64,000 nucleotides of DNA from Goekera deserti (GCF_010685995.1 NZ_JAAGWK010000036.1:1-64000), one strand, 5' to 3'. Shown: positions 48,285 to 57,718, counted from the first letter of the stretch. Made by a program: numbers and translations. Notes: generated by a model not told the origin, from the letters alone.

Positions 48285-48359
48285 GGGTGCCCAGTCTCCC
48301 CGCTCCCGCGGTGGCTGGCCACGACCGCCCCGTCACGCACACGGGCGGTGCCGCGGGGC

Positions 48360-48665
48360 TCAGCTGCCGTACGGGGCGGTGCGGGACACCTCGTGCACCG
48401 TGATGGTCGGCTCCGCGGTGATCATGTCCGGCAGCTTCGAGAGGGCCTCGGCGAGCTCGGGGGTGCCCATGTGCCGGTCGAGGTCCTCCCGGGACTCCCA
48501 CTGCTCGATCGAGGTGAACGCGTTCGGGTCCTCGATGTCGCTGGTGAACACGTAGCTCGTGCAACCCTGCTCACCGCGCGAGCGCCTCGCCAGGCCGGCC
48601 AGCAGGGCCACCATGTCCTCGCGGCGGTCGGGGCGGGCGTGGGCGGCGGCGATGACGAGGATCAT
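48360..48665 (-). CDS. ABM-domain (YgiN-like) monooxygenase
   Basis: This 101-residue protein is of the antibiotic biosynthesis monooxygenase / putative quinol monooxygenase family. It starts MILVIAAAHARPDRREDMVA, with EQGCTSYVFTSDIEDPNAFT and SIEQWESREDLDRHMGTPEL, the typical dimeric ferredoxin-like fold pattern. Cofactor-free quinol or heme-related oxidation is possible; the substrate is unknown. It lies upstream of mutY on the same strand. Confidence 0.8.
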   Translation of the reverse strand: MILVIAAAHARPDRREDMVALLAGLARRSRGEQGCTSYVFTSDIEDPNAFTSIEQWESREDLDRHMGTPELAEALSKLPDMITAEPTITVHEVSRTAPYGS

Positions 48666-48818
48666 GGCCGCAGGCTGGCACGTCGATGGCCCGCGCGCCA
48701 CCGCCCGGCGCACCGGGAGGCCCCCGCAGCACGCTGGACAGGCCCGGAGCACCCGGGGCGGGCCGGGCCGGCGGCGTGCCGGTCGGTGCCCGGTCGGCGG
48801 CGCGGCTACCGTGCTCGT

Positions 48819-49520
48819 GTGCTGCACCCGGTCGGAGACCTGCCCGCCTCCGTCTACTGGCGGCGGCGTGCCCTCCTGCTGGCCGTGGTGCTCGTGCTGC
48901 TCGCCGGCCTGGCGTGGCTGCTCACCTCGGTGACCGGCGGCGAGCCGGAGGTGACCGCGGCCCCGGCCGGCGCGAGCTCGTCGGCGTCGCCGTCGGACAC
49001 ACCGGCGCTGGAGCAGGTGCTGCCGTCGCTGGCCAGCGTGCAGGTGCCGACCGCGCAGACCGGCTCGACCGCCGCGCCGGACACCGGTGCCCCGGCCCCC
49101 ACCACCGAGCCGCCCCCGCCCGCGGCGCCCGGGCCTTGCGGCGACGACGCCCTGACCGTCGACGTGGCGCCCACCCCGGCCCAGGCGCCGGTGGGCAGCC
49201 GGCCGACCTTCGAGCTGGTGGTCACCAACACCGGCTCGGTGCCCTGCGTGCGGTCGCTGGACGGCGGCGTGCAGGAGATCCAGATGTTCGACTCCTCCGG
49301 GCAGCGGGTCTGGGGCAGCAACGACTGCTTCCCGGAGTCCACCTCCGACACCCGGACGCTGGCGCCGGGGGAGGCGGTGCGCCTGCCGCTGACCTGGAGC
49401 GGGCTCAGCAGCGCACCGGGCTGCTCCTCGGCCCGGGTCACCCTCCCGGCCGGTCAGTACGTGCTGCGCGGCCGGCTGGACACCAAGACCGGCGCGGACG
49501 CCGCCTTCAGCCTGGTCTGA
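48819..49520 (+). CDS. Membrane-anchored extracytoplasmic protein
   Basis: This 233-residue protein has one N-terminal membrane anchor (ALLLAVVLVLLAGLAWLLTS) and a Ser/Thr/Pro/Ala-rich spacer. Then comes a beta-sandwich-like domain (VGSRPTFELVVTNTGSVPCV, PAGQYVLRGRLDTKTG) with four Cys (CGDD, PCV, NDCF, GCSS) that may form disulfides. Its place next to disA matches M. tuberculosis Rv3587c, a conserved membrane protein of unknown function. GTG 48819 stands 6 bases after TACCGT, so a leaderless mRNA is likely. Confidence 0.65.
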   Translation: MLHPVGDLPASVYWRRRALLLAVVLVLLAGLAWLLTSVTGGEPEVTAAPAGASSSASPSDTPALEQVLPSLASVQVPTAQTGSTAAPDTGAPAPTTEPPPPAAPGPCGDDALTVDVAPTPAQAPVGSRPTFELVVTNTGSVPCVRSLDGGVQEIQMFDSSGQRVWGSNDCFPESTSDTRTLAPGEAVRLPLTWSGLSSAPGCSSARVTLPAGQYVLRGRLDTKTGADAAFSLV

Positions 49521-49540
49521 CCCGCACCGCTGGACGGGGC

Positions 49541-50626
49541 CTAGCTGTAGCGGTCGAGGATCGAGGTCTCGGCCAGCCGGGACAGGCCCTCGCGGATGCC
49601 GCGGGCACGGGCCTCGCCGACGCCCTCGACGGAGAGCAGGTCCTCGATGGTGGCGGCCAGCAGCTTCTGCAGCCCACCGAAGTGGGCGACCAGCCGGTCG
49701 ATGATGGCGGCGGGCAGCCGCGGCACCCGGGCCAGCAGCCGGTAGCCGCGGGGGCTGACCGGGCTGTCCAGCGAGTCGGGCGAGGTGGGCAGGCCGTAGC
49801 AACGGGAGACGGCCGACAGGTCGAGCAGCTCGGTGGCCGACAGGGCGCGCAGGTCGGTGAGCACCTGCTCGCCGGACCGGGTGCGCCGCCCGCTGTTGGG
49901 CAGGTAGTCCCGCACCAGCAGGCCGCGGTCCTCCTCGACGCCGGCCAGCATCTCGTCCAGCTGCAGGGCCAGCAGCCGGCCGTCGGTGCCCAGCTCGACG
50001 ACGAAGCCCTCGATCTCGTCGGCGATGCGCCGCACCATCTCCAGCCGCTGGCTGACGCTCATCGCGTCGCGCACGGTGACCAGGTCCTCGATCTCCAGCG
50101 CCGACAGCGTGCTGGCCACCTCGTCCAGGCGCAGCTTGTACCGCTCCAGGGCGGCCAGCGCCTGGTTCGCGCGGGCCAGGATCGTGGTCGGGTGCTCGAG
50201 GGTGTAGCGCCGCCCGGCCACGTAGACGCTGATGATGTGCATCGACTGGCTGACCGAGATCACCGGGAAGCCGGTCTGCAGGGCGACCCGCTCCGCCGAG
50301 CGGTGCCGGGTGCCGGACTCCTCGGTGGGGATGGTCGGGTCGGGCATCAGGTGCACGCCGGCCCGGACGATCCGCAGCCCGTCGTAGGAGACGATGACCG
50401 CGCCGTCCATCTTGGCCAGCTCGCGCAGCCGCGTCGCGGACAGGGCGACGTCGAGGGCGAAACCGCCGGTGCAGATCGACTCGACCACCCGGTCGTAGCC
50501 CAGCACGATCAGCGCGCCGGTGCGACCGGCGAGGATGCGCTCCAGCCCGTCGCGCAGCGCCGTGCCCGGGGCGATGCGGCCGAGGAGCTCGCGCAGGGCG
50601 ACCTCTGAGTCCACCTCGGGGGGCAC
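49541..50626 (-). CDS. disA: Diadenylate cyclase DisA
   Basis: This 361-residue protein makes c-di-AMP from ATP and scans DNA for branches. The DAC domain has [18 protein letters not shown] (DGA) and [20 protein letters not shown] (RHR). A central helical spine and a C-terminal helix-hairpin-helix domain ([20 protein letters not shown]) follow. GTG 50626 ([20 protein letters not shown]) has AGGAG six bases upstream and is preferred to the longer frame. A TAGACT box lies about 45 bases before it. It follows radA as in mycobacteria; RadA is known to modulate DisA in other bacteria. Confidence 0.94.
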   Translation of the reverse strand: MPPEVDSEVALRELLGRIAPGTALRDGLERILAGRTGALIVLGYDRVVESICTGGFALDVALSATRLRELAKMDGAVIVSYDGLRIVRAGVHLMPDPTIPTEESGTRHRSAERVALQTGFPVISVSQSMHIISVYVAGRRYTLEHPTTILARANQALAALERYKLRLDEVASTLSALEIEDLVTVRDAMSVSQRLEMVRRIADEIEGFVVELGTDGRLLALQLDEMLAGVEEDRGLLVRDYLPNSGRRTRSGEQVLTDLRALSATELLDLSAVSRCYGLPTSPDSLDSPVSPRGYRLLARVPRLPAAIIDRLVAHFGGLQKLLAATIEDLLSVEGVGEARARGIREGLSRLAETSILDRYS

Positions 50627-50748
50627 GAGCGCTCCTGACGGTCCGATGACGGGTGAGCCGAGTCTAGTGGGCGGCTGCGGGGAGCCGGTTCCCGAGCACT
50701 CCTGCACCTGCTGGGAGGCGGCTCACAGCAGCAGCGCGAGCCGGCAGG

Positions 50749-52113
50749 TCAGAACAGCCGCTGGATGGCCGCGCCGAGGTCGCTGATCGGCACCAGCCGC
50801 ATGCCCGCCGGCCCCGTGCCGGAGTCCTCGGGCACCAGCGCGGCGGTGTAGCCCTGCCGGGCCGCTTCCGCCAGCCGCCGGCCGGTGCCGCCGACCCGCC
50901 GGATCTCGCCGGACAGCCCCACCTCGCCCAGGGCGATCAGCCCGGCCGGCAGTGGCCGGTCGGCGGCCGCCGACGCGATGGCCAGTGCCAGCGCGAGGTC
51001 GGCGGCGGGCTCGGTGATGCGCACCCCGCCGACCGACGCCGCGAAGACGTCGGCGTCGGCGAGCTTGACGCCGGCCCGCCGCTCGACCACGGCGTTGACC
51101 ATGGCCACCCGGGCCGGGTCCAGGCCGCTGACCGCCCGCCGGGGCGACCCACCGCCGGAGGGCGCGACCAGGGCCTGCACCTCGGCGAGCAGCGGCCGGC
51201 TGCCCTCCATGGTCACCGTGACGCAGCTGCCCGGCACCGGTGCGGACCGCCGGGAGACGAACAGGTGCGACGGGTCGGGCACACCGACGACCCCGCTGTC
51301 GCCGATCTCGAAGCAGCCGATCTCGTCGGCCGGGCCGAACCGGTTCTTGGTGGCGCGCACCATGCGCAGCGTCGAGTGCCGCTCGCCGTCGAAGGAGAGC
51401 ACCACGTCGACCAGGTGCTCCAGCGCCCGGGGGCCGGCGATCGCGCCGTCCTTGGTGACGTGGCCGACGAGGATCGTCGTCATCCCGCGGCTCTTGGCCA
51501 GCGCGATCAGCGCCGAGGCGACCGCCCGGACCTGGGTGGCGCCGCCGTCGGTGCCCTCGACGGCGGGTGAGCGGACGGTCTGCACGCTGTCCAGCACCAG
51601 CAGCGTGGGGGCGACGTCCTGCACGTGGGTGATCACCGCGGAGAGGTCGGTCTCGGCGGCCAGGTAGAGCTGATCGTGCAGGGCGCCGATGCGCTCGGCC
51701 CGCAGCCGCACCTGGGCGGTGGACTCCTCACCGGAGACGACCAGCGTGGGGCCGGCGGCCGCGGCCACCCGGTGCGCGACCTCCAGCAGCAGCGTGGACT
51801 TGCCCACCCCGGGCTCACCGGCCACCAGGATCACCGCGCCGGGCACGAGGCCGCCGCCCAGCACCCGGTCGAACTCACCGATGCCGGTGGGCACCGCGCG
51901 GGCGCCGGCGAGCTCCACCTGGCCGATCGGCCGGGCGGGCGCGGTGACCGGGCCGGCGTGCACGGCCCGGAGCGGTGAGGAGGGGGCGCCGACCTCGGTC
52001 AGCGAGCCCCACGCCTGGCACTCGGGGCAGCGGCCCACCCACTTGGGCGAGGCGTGGCCGCACTCCGTGCAGCGGTGGGCGGGGCGGGCGGACTTCACGC
52101 CGGAAGGGGGCAC
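50749..52113 (-). CDS. radA: DNA repair protein RadA
   Basis: This 454-residue helicase extends recombination intermediates. An N-terminal zinc finger (CTECGHASPKWVGRCPEC) is followed by the RecA-like core with Walker A GEPGVGKSTLLLEV, the RadA motif KNRFGPADEIGCFE and a C-terminal Lon-like domain (VSGLDPARVAMVNAVVERRA). GTG 52113 is 7 bases from TAGCGT on the minus strand, indicating a leaderless mRNA. The frame is open to 52137. It is followed by disA. Confidence 0.94.
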   Translation of the reverse strand: MPPSGVKSARPAHRCTECGHASPKWVGRCPECQAWGSLTEVGAPSSPLRAVHAGPVTAPARPIGQVELAGARAVPTGIGEFDRVLGGGLVPGAVILVAGEPGVGKSTLLLEVAHRVAAAAGPTLVVSGEESTAQVRLRAERIGALHDQLYLAAETDLSAVITHVQDVAPTLLVLDSVQTVRSPAVEGTDGGATQVRAVASALIALAKSRGMTTILVGHVTKDGAIAGPRALEHLVDVVLSFDGERHSTLRMVRATKNRFGPADEIGCFEIGDSGVVGVPDPSHLFVSRRSAPVPGSCVTVTMEGSRPLLAEVQALVAPSGGGSPRRAVSGLDPARVAMVNAVVERRAGVKLADADVFAASVGGVRITEPAADLALALAIASAAADRPLPAGLIALGEVGLSGEIRRVGGTGRRLAEAARQGYTAALVPEDSGTGPAGMRLVPISDLGAAIQRLF

Positions 52114-52176
52114 GCGAGCGACGCTAGCGGCCCCCACCGACAGTCCCGCGCGAGCCGCGCGGGACCGTCGGGCAGG

Positions 52177-52836
52177 TCAGTTGTCGCCGCTCTCCGAGCC
52201 CCGGCCGCCGTCGGCCTCGGTGTCCTCCTCGTAGGCCTGGCTGCCCTCGGTGTCGCCGCCCCCGGCGCCCTCCTCCTCGTGGAAGTCGAACGCCTCCCCG
52301 CGGGGCAGGGCCCGGCTGGACACGCCGACCAGGGCCGGGACGGTGATCTCGCCGGCGTTCTCGAACGTGAGCACGACGTCCACGGTCTGTGCCGGGGTGA
52401 GCTCCTCGGTCAGGCCGGTCAGGGTGACCTGCGGGCCCTCGCCGACGTACACGTTCTGGTTGGCCGGGACCGCGATGTCCACGGTGCTCGGGTCGGTCGG
52501 CGCGGCGGCCGGGGCGGCGGCGGCGAGCGCCGGGTCGGGCACGACCTCGACGCCCTCGAACTGCTCGCCGGTGATCGAGATCAGCCGGTCGTCGGTGCCC
52601 GTCGGGTTGGCGATCGCCATCAGCAGGCGGGCGTCGCCGCCGGCCTGGTAGACCCCGGTGAGCGGGTAGGCCAGCTGCACGTCGCGCAGCTGGAGCTCCC
52701 CGACGGTCGCCATCGCACCGGTCTTGTCCCGGTCCTGGGTGGCGGTCTGGGTGACCTGGCCGGCGCTGCAGGCGCCGAGCGCGACCGGGGAGAGGAGCAG
52801 GACGCCCATGGTCGCGGCGCGCAGTGCGCGGTTCAC
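52177..52836 (-). CDS. lpqE: LpqE-like lipoprotein
   Basis: This 219-residue secreted lipoprotein has signal MNRALRAATMGVLLLSPVAL and lipobox LGAC. The domain (LQLRDVQLAYPLTGVYQAGG, LLMAIANPTGTDDRLISITG, TLTGLTEELTPAQTVDVVLT) resembles the PCuAC/copper-chaperone-like fold of mycobacterial LpqE (Rv3584), which has the same place next to radA. The metal-binding Met/His residues of true copper chaperones are not evident. The C-terminus is acidic. GGAGG is nine bases before GTG 52836. Confidence 0.75.
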   Translation of the reverse strand: MNRALRAATMGVLLLSPVALGACSAGQVTQTATQDRDKTGAMATVGELQLRDVQLAYPLTGVYQAGGDARLLMAIANPTGTDDRLISITGEQFEGVEVVPDPALAAAAPAAAPTDPSTVDIAVPANQNVYVGEGPQVTLTGLTEELTPAQTVDVVLTFENAGEITVPALVGVSSRALPRGEAFDFHEEEGAGGGDTEGSQAYEEDTEADGGRGSESGDN

Positions 52837-52954
52837 AGCGGTTGACCTCCAGGCGGGGACGTGCGGGGCGGGCCGGCCGGGGCGGCGGTGCTCGTCGACC
52901 ACGACTCGCGCCCAGCCTAACGGCCTGCACAGGATGTGCACCGGGAGGTGAGCG

Positions 52955-54535
52955 ATGTCGTCGATCGACGTCGGACGGTCGGTGGACGGTGACCCCGCCA
53001 CCGCGGTGTTCGGTGAGCAGGCCCCGGGCACGACGCGGTGGTGCTTCGCCGACCAGCTCGGCCCGCACTTCCTGGACCACCCCGACCAGCCGGTGCTGCT
53101 GGTCGAGTCCCGGGCGGTCTTCCGGCGGATGCGGTTCCACCGGCAGAAGGCCCACCTGGTGCTCTCCGCGCTGCGGCACCGGGCCGCCGAGCTGGGCGAG
53201 CGGGTCACGTACCTGCAGACCGACACCTACGGCCAGGCGCTGGACCAGGTGCGCGAGCCGCTGTCGGTGTGCGCCCCCACGAGCTGGGGCAGCCGCGACC
53301 TGGTGCTGCGCCGCCCGGGTGTGCAGGTGCTGGCCGCCCGGGGGTTCGTCACCTCCGAGGCCGACTTCGCCGCGTGGGCCGGCCGCCGCACCCGGGGCGG
53401 TCGGCCCAGCGGGCGCCGGCTGCTGATGGAGGACTTCTACCGCGACGCCCGGCGCCGGCACGACGTGCTGATGGACGGCGCGGAGCCGCTGGGCGGCACC
53501 TGGAACCTCGACCACGACAACCGCGAGCCGCCCCCGGCCGACGGCCGGTCCCCGGCCCCGGAGCCGTGGTGGCCGGTCGAGGACGAGATCGACGAGCGGG
53601 TGCGGGCCGACCTGGACCGCTGGGAGGCCGACGGCGACGTCTCCTTCGTCGGGGACGACGGGCCGCGGCTGTTCCCGGTCACCCAGGCCGAGGCACGCAC
53701 CCGGCTGGAGGACTTCCTGGCCCACCGGCTGGGTGCCTTCGGCCCGCACGAGGACGCGATGCTGGCCGGCGAGCGCTGGCTGGCGCACTCGCTGATATCC
53801 CCGGCGCTCAACCTGGGGCTGCTGGACCCGGCCGAGGTGGTGCACCGGGTGGACGCCGTCTACCGGGAGAGCCTGGCCGCCGGTGACCCGCTGCCGCTGA
53901 ACTCCGTCGAGGGGTTCACCCGGCAGGTGATGGGCTGGCGCGACTACATCTGGCACCTCTACTGGTACCTGGGCCGGGACTACCGGCACGGCAACGCGCT
54001 GGCCGCGCACGAGCCGGTGCCGGACTGGATGACCGAGCTGGACGACGGCGCGGTGGACGCCGCGTGCCTGAGCGGCGTGCTCGGCGACGTGCGCCGGGAC
54101 GGCTGGGTGCACCACATCCCGCGGCTGATGGTGCTGGGCAACTACGCGCTGCAGCGCGGCATCGACCCGCTGGCGATGGCCGACTGGTTCCACGCCTCCT
54201 TCGTCGACGGTTACGACTGGGTGATGGTGGCCAACGTCGTCGGCATGAGCCAGCACGCCGACGGCGGTGTGCTGGCCACCAAGCCGTACGCGGCCGGCGG
54301 GGCCTACATCGACCGGATGAGCGACTACTGCGGCGGCTGCCGGTACGACCCGAAGAAGCGGCTCGGGGACGACGCGTGCCCCTTCACCGCCGGCTACTGG
54401 GGCTTCCTGGAGCGCAACCGCGAGCGGCTGGCCGGCAACCAGCGGATGCGCCAGCCGCTGTCGGGCCTGGGCCGGCTCAAGGACCTGGACGCCGTCGTCG
54501 AGCAGGAGCAGCGCCGCGGCACCCAGCCCCCCTGA
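52955..54535 (+). CDS. Iron-sulfur photolyase/cryptochrome (FeS-BCP/PhrB type)
   Basis: This 526-residue protein is a deoxyribodipyrimidine photolyase-related protein. The N-terminal domain has WCFADQLGPHFLD and HRQKAHLVLSALRHRAAEL. The FAD domain has WNLDHDNREPPP, GFTRQVMGWRDYIWHLYW, HHIPRLMVLGNYALQRGIDP and NVVGMSQHADGGVLATKPY. Likely cluster cysteines are the Cys in DAACLSG and three in YCGGCRYDPKKRLGDDACPF. Members such as Agrobacterium PhrB repair (6-4) photoproducts with an iron-sulfur cluster; that activity is inferred. GGGAGGTGAGCG precedes ATG 52955. UV tolerance would suit a surface-dwelling actinobacterium. Confidence 0.88.
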   Translation: MSSIDVGRSVDGDPATAVFGEQAPGTTRWCFADQLGPHFLDHPDQPVLLVESRAVFRRMRFHRQKAHLVLSALRHRAAELGERVTYLQTDTYGQALDQVREPLSVCAPTSWGSRDLVLRRPGVQVLAARGFVTSEADFAAWAGRRTRGGRPSGRRLLMEDFYRDARRRHDVLMDGAEPLGGTWNLDHDNREPPPADGRSPAPEPWWPVEDEIDERVRADLDRWEADGDVSFVGDDGPRLFPVTQAEARTRLEDFLAHRLGAFGPHEDAMLAGERWLAHSLISPALNLGLLDPAEVVHRVDAVYRESLAAGDPLPLNSVEGFTRQVMGWRDYIWHLYWYLGRDYRHGNALAAHEPVPDWMTELDDGAVDAACLSGVLGDVRRDGWVHHIPRLMVLGNYALQRGIDPLAMADWFHASFVDGYDWVMVANVVGMSQHADGGVLATKPYAAGGAYIDRMSDYCGGCRYDPKKRLGDDACPFTAGYWGFLERNRERLAGNQRMRQPLSGLGRLKDLDAVVEQEQRRGTQPP

Positions 54536-54570
54536 CGGCGGCCCCTCTCACGAGGGGCCTCTCTGTCAGG
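54531..54570. terminator. Two-way hairpin holding both stop codons
   Basis: Inner stem GGCCCCTC / GAGGGGCC around TCAC, outer stem CCTGAC (54531-54536) / GTCAGG (54565-54570). The photolyase TGA (54533-54535) and the convergent prenyltransferase stop (54566-54568) lie in the two outer arms. Confidence 0.75.
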
Positions 54571-55372
54571 TCAGGGACGCGCCGCCGGCCAGGAGCAGGA
54601 CGACGTCGGTGACCGTGAGCAGGATCACTGCGGGGAAGGCCAGCCGGCGGAAGCGGGCGCTCCCGGCCAGCGCCGCCACCACCACCGCGGGGACGGCGAC
54701 GACCAGGGCCACCCACCCGGTGGCGCCCGGCGCACCGGCGGGCCCGGCCACCAGCAGCAGGGTGGCCGCGAACAGGAGTGTCGCGCCGGCGACTGCGGAG
54801 ACGGTGGCACCCAGCCGGTGCGGCAGCCCCCGCACGCCCGTGGCCAGGTCGTCCTCCAGGTCGGGTGCCACGTTGGCCAGGTGTGCCGCACCGCCGAGGC
54901 AGGCGCCGGCGGCCACCAGCCACCACGGCGCGGCCGGCGTCCCGGGGGCGGCGGCGACCACGCCGGCGGGCAGCAGCCCGAAGGCGACGAGGTAGGGCAG
55001 CATCGACGCCACGCCCGACTTCAGCCCGCAGTTGTACGCCCACCCGCACACGACCACGCCGAGCAGCAGCAGCCCCGGCACGAGGCCCAGCAGCAGCGAC
55101 AGGACGACCGCGGCGAGCGCCGCGAGCAGTGCCGCCGAGCGCAGCAGGTGCGGGGTCAGCGCCCCCTGGACGACCGGCTTGTCGGCCCGTTCCACGGCGC
55201 GGTCGCGGTCGGCGTCGAGCCAGTCGTTGCTCCACCCGATGGACGCCTGACCTGCGAGGACGGCCAGTCCCACCAGTCCCACACGTCCCGCCTGCACCCC
55301 GGCTGCGACGGCCAGCAGGGTGGCCACGAGGGTGACCCCGACGGTGGGTCCGAGGTGGGTCGCCAGGGCCAT
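54566..55372 (-). CDS. UbiA-family prenyltransferase
   Basis: This 268-residue membrane prenyltransferase has about eight hydrophobic segments. The first Asp-rich motif is [20 protein letters not shown] (NDxxD); the second is less typical ([13 protein letters not shown]). Quinone, heme or lipid prenylation are all possible, and no neighbour decides between them. ATG 55372 ([20 protein letters not shown]) was chosen because similarity begins there. GTG 55420 would add 16 residues. Confidence 0.8.
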   Translation of the reverse strand: MALATHLGPTVGVTLVATLLAVAAGVQAGRVGLVGLAVLAGQASIGWSNDWLDADRDRAVERADKPVVQGALTPHLLRSAALLAALAAVVLSLLLGLVPGLLLLGVVVCGWAYNCGLKSGVASMLPYLVAFGLLPAGVVAAAPGTPAAPWWLVAAGACLGGAAHLANVAPDLEDDLATGVRGLPHRLGATVSAVAGATLLFAATLLLVAGPAGAPGATGWVALVVAVPAVVVAALAGSARFRRLAFPAVILLTVTDVVLLLAGGASLT

Positions 55373-55557
55373 CGAGCGTGCCGTGTGCCATCCGCCCCGG
55401 GGTGTCCGACCCTCCGTCACACGCACACCCACCCCTCGCTGTCAACCCCAGATCCTCCCCGGGGTGGGCCTCTGACCAGCACTTTTGCAGGTCTCGTCCG
55501 GTCCGGCGAACAGTCTGCCGTGGTAACCTGGTCCACAGCGAAAGGGGTCACATCCAC

Positions 55558-56040
55558 ATGGGCTTCACTGTTGGCGAGACCGTTGTCTACCCCCACCACG
55601 GGGCCGCTCTGATCGAGGCGATCGAGCAGCGCACCGTGCGTGGCGTCGAGCGGGCCTACCTGGTGCTGAAGGTGGCGCAGGGCGATCTGACCGTCCGGGT
55701 CCCGGCGGACAACGCCGAGATCGTGGGCGTGCGCGACGTGGTCGGGCAGGACGGCCTGAACAAGGTCTTCGAAGTGCTGCGGGCTCCGCACACCGAGGAG
55801 CCGACGAACTGGTCGCGGCGTTACAAGGCCAACCTGGAGAAGCTCGCTTCCGGGGACGTCAACAAGGTCGCCGAGGTCGTCCGCGACCTGTGGCGTCGGG
55901 ACAAGGACCGTGGCCTCTCCGCGGGCGAGAAGCGGATGCTCTCCAAGGCCCGGCAGATCCTCGTCAGCGAGCTCGCGCTCGCTGAGGGCACCAACGAGGA
56001 CAAGGCCGAGATCCTGCTGGACGAGGTCCTCGCCAGCTGA
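55558..56040 (+). CDS. carD: RNA polymerase-binding transcription factor CarD
   Basis: This 160-residue protein stabilises the open complex at rRNA and many other promoters in actinobacteria. The N-terminal RNAP-interaction domain is [20 protein letters not shown] to [17 protein letters not shown]. The C-terminal helical DNA-binding domain includes [20 protein letters not shown] with the conserved Trp. Codon use is typical of a highly expressed gene. AAAGGGG is near 11 bases before ATG 55558. TAACCT at 55522-55527 may be its -10 box. Confidence 0.96.
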   Translation: MGFTVGETVVYPHHGAALIEAIEQRTVRGVERAYLVLKVAQGDLTVRVPADNAEIVGVRDVVGQDGLNKVFEVLRAPHTEEPTNWSRRYKANLEKLASGDVNKVAEVVRDLWRRDKDRGLSAGEKRMLSKARQILVSELALAEGTNEDKAEILLDEVLAS

Positions 56041-56054
56041 TCGCTCTGCCCACC

Positions 56055-56090
56055 GACACCCCCCGCCCGGCTCGTCCGGCGGGGGGTGTC
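56055..56090 (+). terminator. carD terminator hairpin
   Basis: GACACCCCCCGCC and GGCGGGGGGTGTC form a perfect 13-bp stem around CGGCTCGTCC, starting 15 bases after the carD stop. No T-run. Confidence 0.85.
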
Positions 56091-56136
56091 GCGCGTCCGG
56101 GCCCCGTCTTCAGCCGGCCCACCTCGGGTCGGTCAG

Positions 56137-56352
56137 GTGTTCGTCACCCGCGCCTCCCTGCGCGCCGACCTCAGCGCACTCGGCCTGCGACCCGGCGACG
56201 GCGTCCTGGCCAGGGCGCGCTGAGCCGGGTCGGTCGCCTGCTCAACGGGCCCGATGCCGTGATCGGGGCGCTGCTGGACGCGGTGTCACCCGGCGGCACG
56301 GTGCTCGCGTAGACCGACCGGGACGCCCGCTACGACGAGGTGTTCGACGCTT
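56137..56352 (+). pseudogene. Aminoglycoside 3-N-acetyltransferase remnant
   Basis: From GTG 56137 the frame reads FVTRASLRADLSALGLRPGD, then loses phase by about one base (GTCCTGGCCAGGGCGCGC instead of a VLVHAAL coding stretch). In the shifted frame it continues LSRVGRLLNGPDAVIGALLD, AVSPGGTVLA, then TAG where AAC(3) enzymes have Tyr, then TDRDARYDEVFDA. These are the first about 75 residues of the AAC(3) antibiotic acetyltransferase family (usual order LRPGD-VLVHAALSRVG-GGTVLAYTDWD). The rest, about two thirds of the gene, is missing. It lies between carD and ispF. Confidence 0.7.
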
Positions 56353-56381
56353 CTCGACCGGCGTGGTGACACCATGGCCCG

Positions 56382-56873
56382 GTGGACACACCGGCACTGC
56401 CCCTGGTCGGGGTCGGCACCGACGTGCACGCGCTCGCCGTGGGCGTCCCGCTCTGGGTCGCCGGTCTGCACTGGCCGGACGAGCCCGCCGGCCTGGCCGG
56501 TCACTCCGACGGTGACGTCGTCGCGCACGCCGCCTGCGACGCGCTGCTCGGTGCCTCCGGGGTGGGCGACCTCGGCTCCGTCTTCGGCACCAGCGATCCC
56601 CGGTGGGCCGGTGCGGCCGGCGTGGACCTGCTCGCCGAGACCGCACGCCGCGTGCGCGCCGCCGGCTACGAGATCGGCAACGTCGCCGTCCAGCTGATCG
56701 GGGCGGTGCCCCGGCTGGGCCGCCGCCGCGACGAGGCTCGCGACGTGCTGTCCGCGGCGCTCGGCGCCACGGTGCGGCTCAGCGCAACCACCACCGACGG
56801 CCTGGGGCTCACCGGCCGCGGTGAGGGGCTCGCCGCGACGGCCGTCGCCCTCGTCGTCCCCGTCCGGGGCTGA
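56382..56873 (+). CDS. ispF: MECDP synthase
   Basis: This 163-residue enzyme of the MEP isoprenoid pathway is 2-C-methyl-D-erythritol 2,4-cyclodiphosphate synthase. Motifs are [10 protein letters not shown] (metal Asp and His), the [20 protein letters not shown] signature, [16 protein letters not shown] and [20 protein letters not shown]. The GTG start ([18 protein letters not shown]) has no clear ribosome site. Position near ispD, carD and cysS is normal, but ispF here comes before ispD. Confidence 0.95.
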   Translation: MDTPALPLVGVGTDVHALAVGVPLWVAGLHWPDEPAGLAGHSDGDVVAHAACDALLGASGVGDLGSVFGTSDPRWAGAAGVDLLAETARRVRAAGYEIGNVAVQLIGAVPRLGRRRDEARDVLSAALGATVRLSATTTDGLGLTGRGEGLAATAVALVVPVRG

Positions 56874-56973
56874 CCTGCACCGCGCACGCCCCGCCCGCCC
56901 CCGCGGTGCACCGCCGCAGCCAGGTCCGACCTGGTCGCCGCGCCGAGCGGCGTCCGGCCCGAGCCGTCGGCTC

Positions 56974-56979
56974 TACGCT
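56974..56979 (+). promoter_or_regulatory. -10 box for leaderless ispD
   Basis: TACGCT stands 6 bases before the GTG at 56986. The gene has no Shine-Dalgarno sequence, which supports a leaderless mRNA. Confidence 0.55.
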
Positions 56980-56985
56980 GACCGG

Positions 56986-57717
56986 GTGAGCGGATCCCCG
57001 GCCCCCCGGCGTGCCGCTCTCGTGCTGCTCGCCGCCGGGTCGGGGACCCGTACCGGTCACCGCACCAACAAGGTCTTCCTGTCCCTCGCCGGCCGCCGGG
57101 TGTTCGTCTGGTCGCTGGACGCCACCCGCGATCTCGCCGAGATCGGCCCGGTCGTGCTGGTGGTGCGCGAGGACGAGCAGGACGCCGCGCACGAGGTCCT
57201 CGCGCAGGAGGCGCCCGGGCGCGAGGTGCGGGTCGTAGTCGGCGGAGCCAGCCGGCACTCCTCGGAGTGGCGTGCCCTGCAGGCGCTGCGGCCGGACATC
57301 GAGCGGGGCGAGGTGGACGTGGTGGTGGTGCACGACGCAGCCCGGCCGCTCAGCGGGCCGGCCCTGTTCCGCTCGGTCGTGGCCGCTGCCCGCCGGCACG
57401 GCGGAGCGGTCCCCGGGCGCCTGCAGCCCGCCCTGCTGCACCGCGACGGGCTCACCCGCCGCGCCGGGGACGCCGTGGCGGTGCAGACCCCGCAGGCCTT
57501 CGCCGCCGCACCGCTGCTCGCGGCGTACACCGCGGCCGCGGGCCAGGACTTCGACGGGTCGGACACCGCGGCCTGCGTCGAGCGCTTCGCCGCCGGCGTG
57601 GTCATCCACCACGTGCCCGGGACGCCGACCAACATCAAGATCACTTTTGCCGAGGACGTCGTCCTGGCCGAGGCGCTGCTGGCCCGCTCGTCCCCCGACC
57701 TGGAACGGTCTGGGTGA
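56986..57717 (+). CDS. ispD: IspD cytidylyltransferase
   Basis: This 243-residue enzyme attaches CMP to methylerythritol 4-phosphate. The nucleotide loop is VLLAAGSGTRTGHRTNKVFL, and the substrate region has VVVVHDAARPLSGPALFRSV and AVQTPQAFAAAPLLAAY. DTAACVERFAAGVVIHHVPG, then TPTNIKITFAED (conserved NIKIT) follow. All main catalytic motifs are present (Arg/Lys of the loop, DAARP). This is probably the working IspD, since the next gene has lost the loop. Confidence 0.9.
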   Translation: MSGSPAPRRAALVLLAAGSGTRTGHRTNKVFLSLAGRRVFVWSLDATRDLAEIGPVVLVVREDEQDAAHEVLAQEAPGREVRVVVGGASRHSSEWRALQALRPDIERGEVDVVVVHDAARPLSGPALFRSVVAAARRHGGAVPGRLQPALLHRDGLTRRAGDAVAVQTPQAFAAAPLLAAYTAAAGQDFDGSDTAACVERFAAGVVIHHVPGTPTNIKITFAEDVVLAEALLARSSPDLERSG

Positions 57718-57718
57718 C

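Noticed and set aside
55378-55560. Start of carD further upstream in a longer open frame
   Set aside because: The sequence before ATG 55558 has no CarD similarity, and the ATG gives the family-standard [12 protein letters not shown] start.
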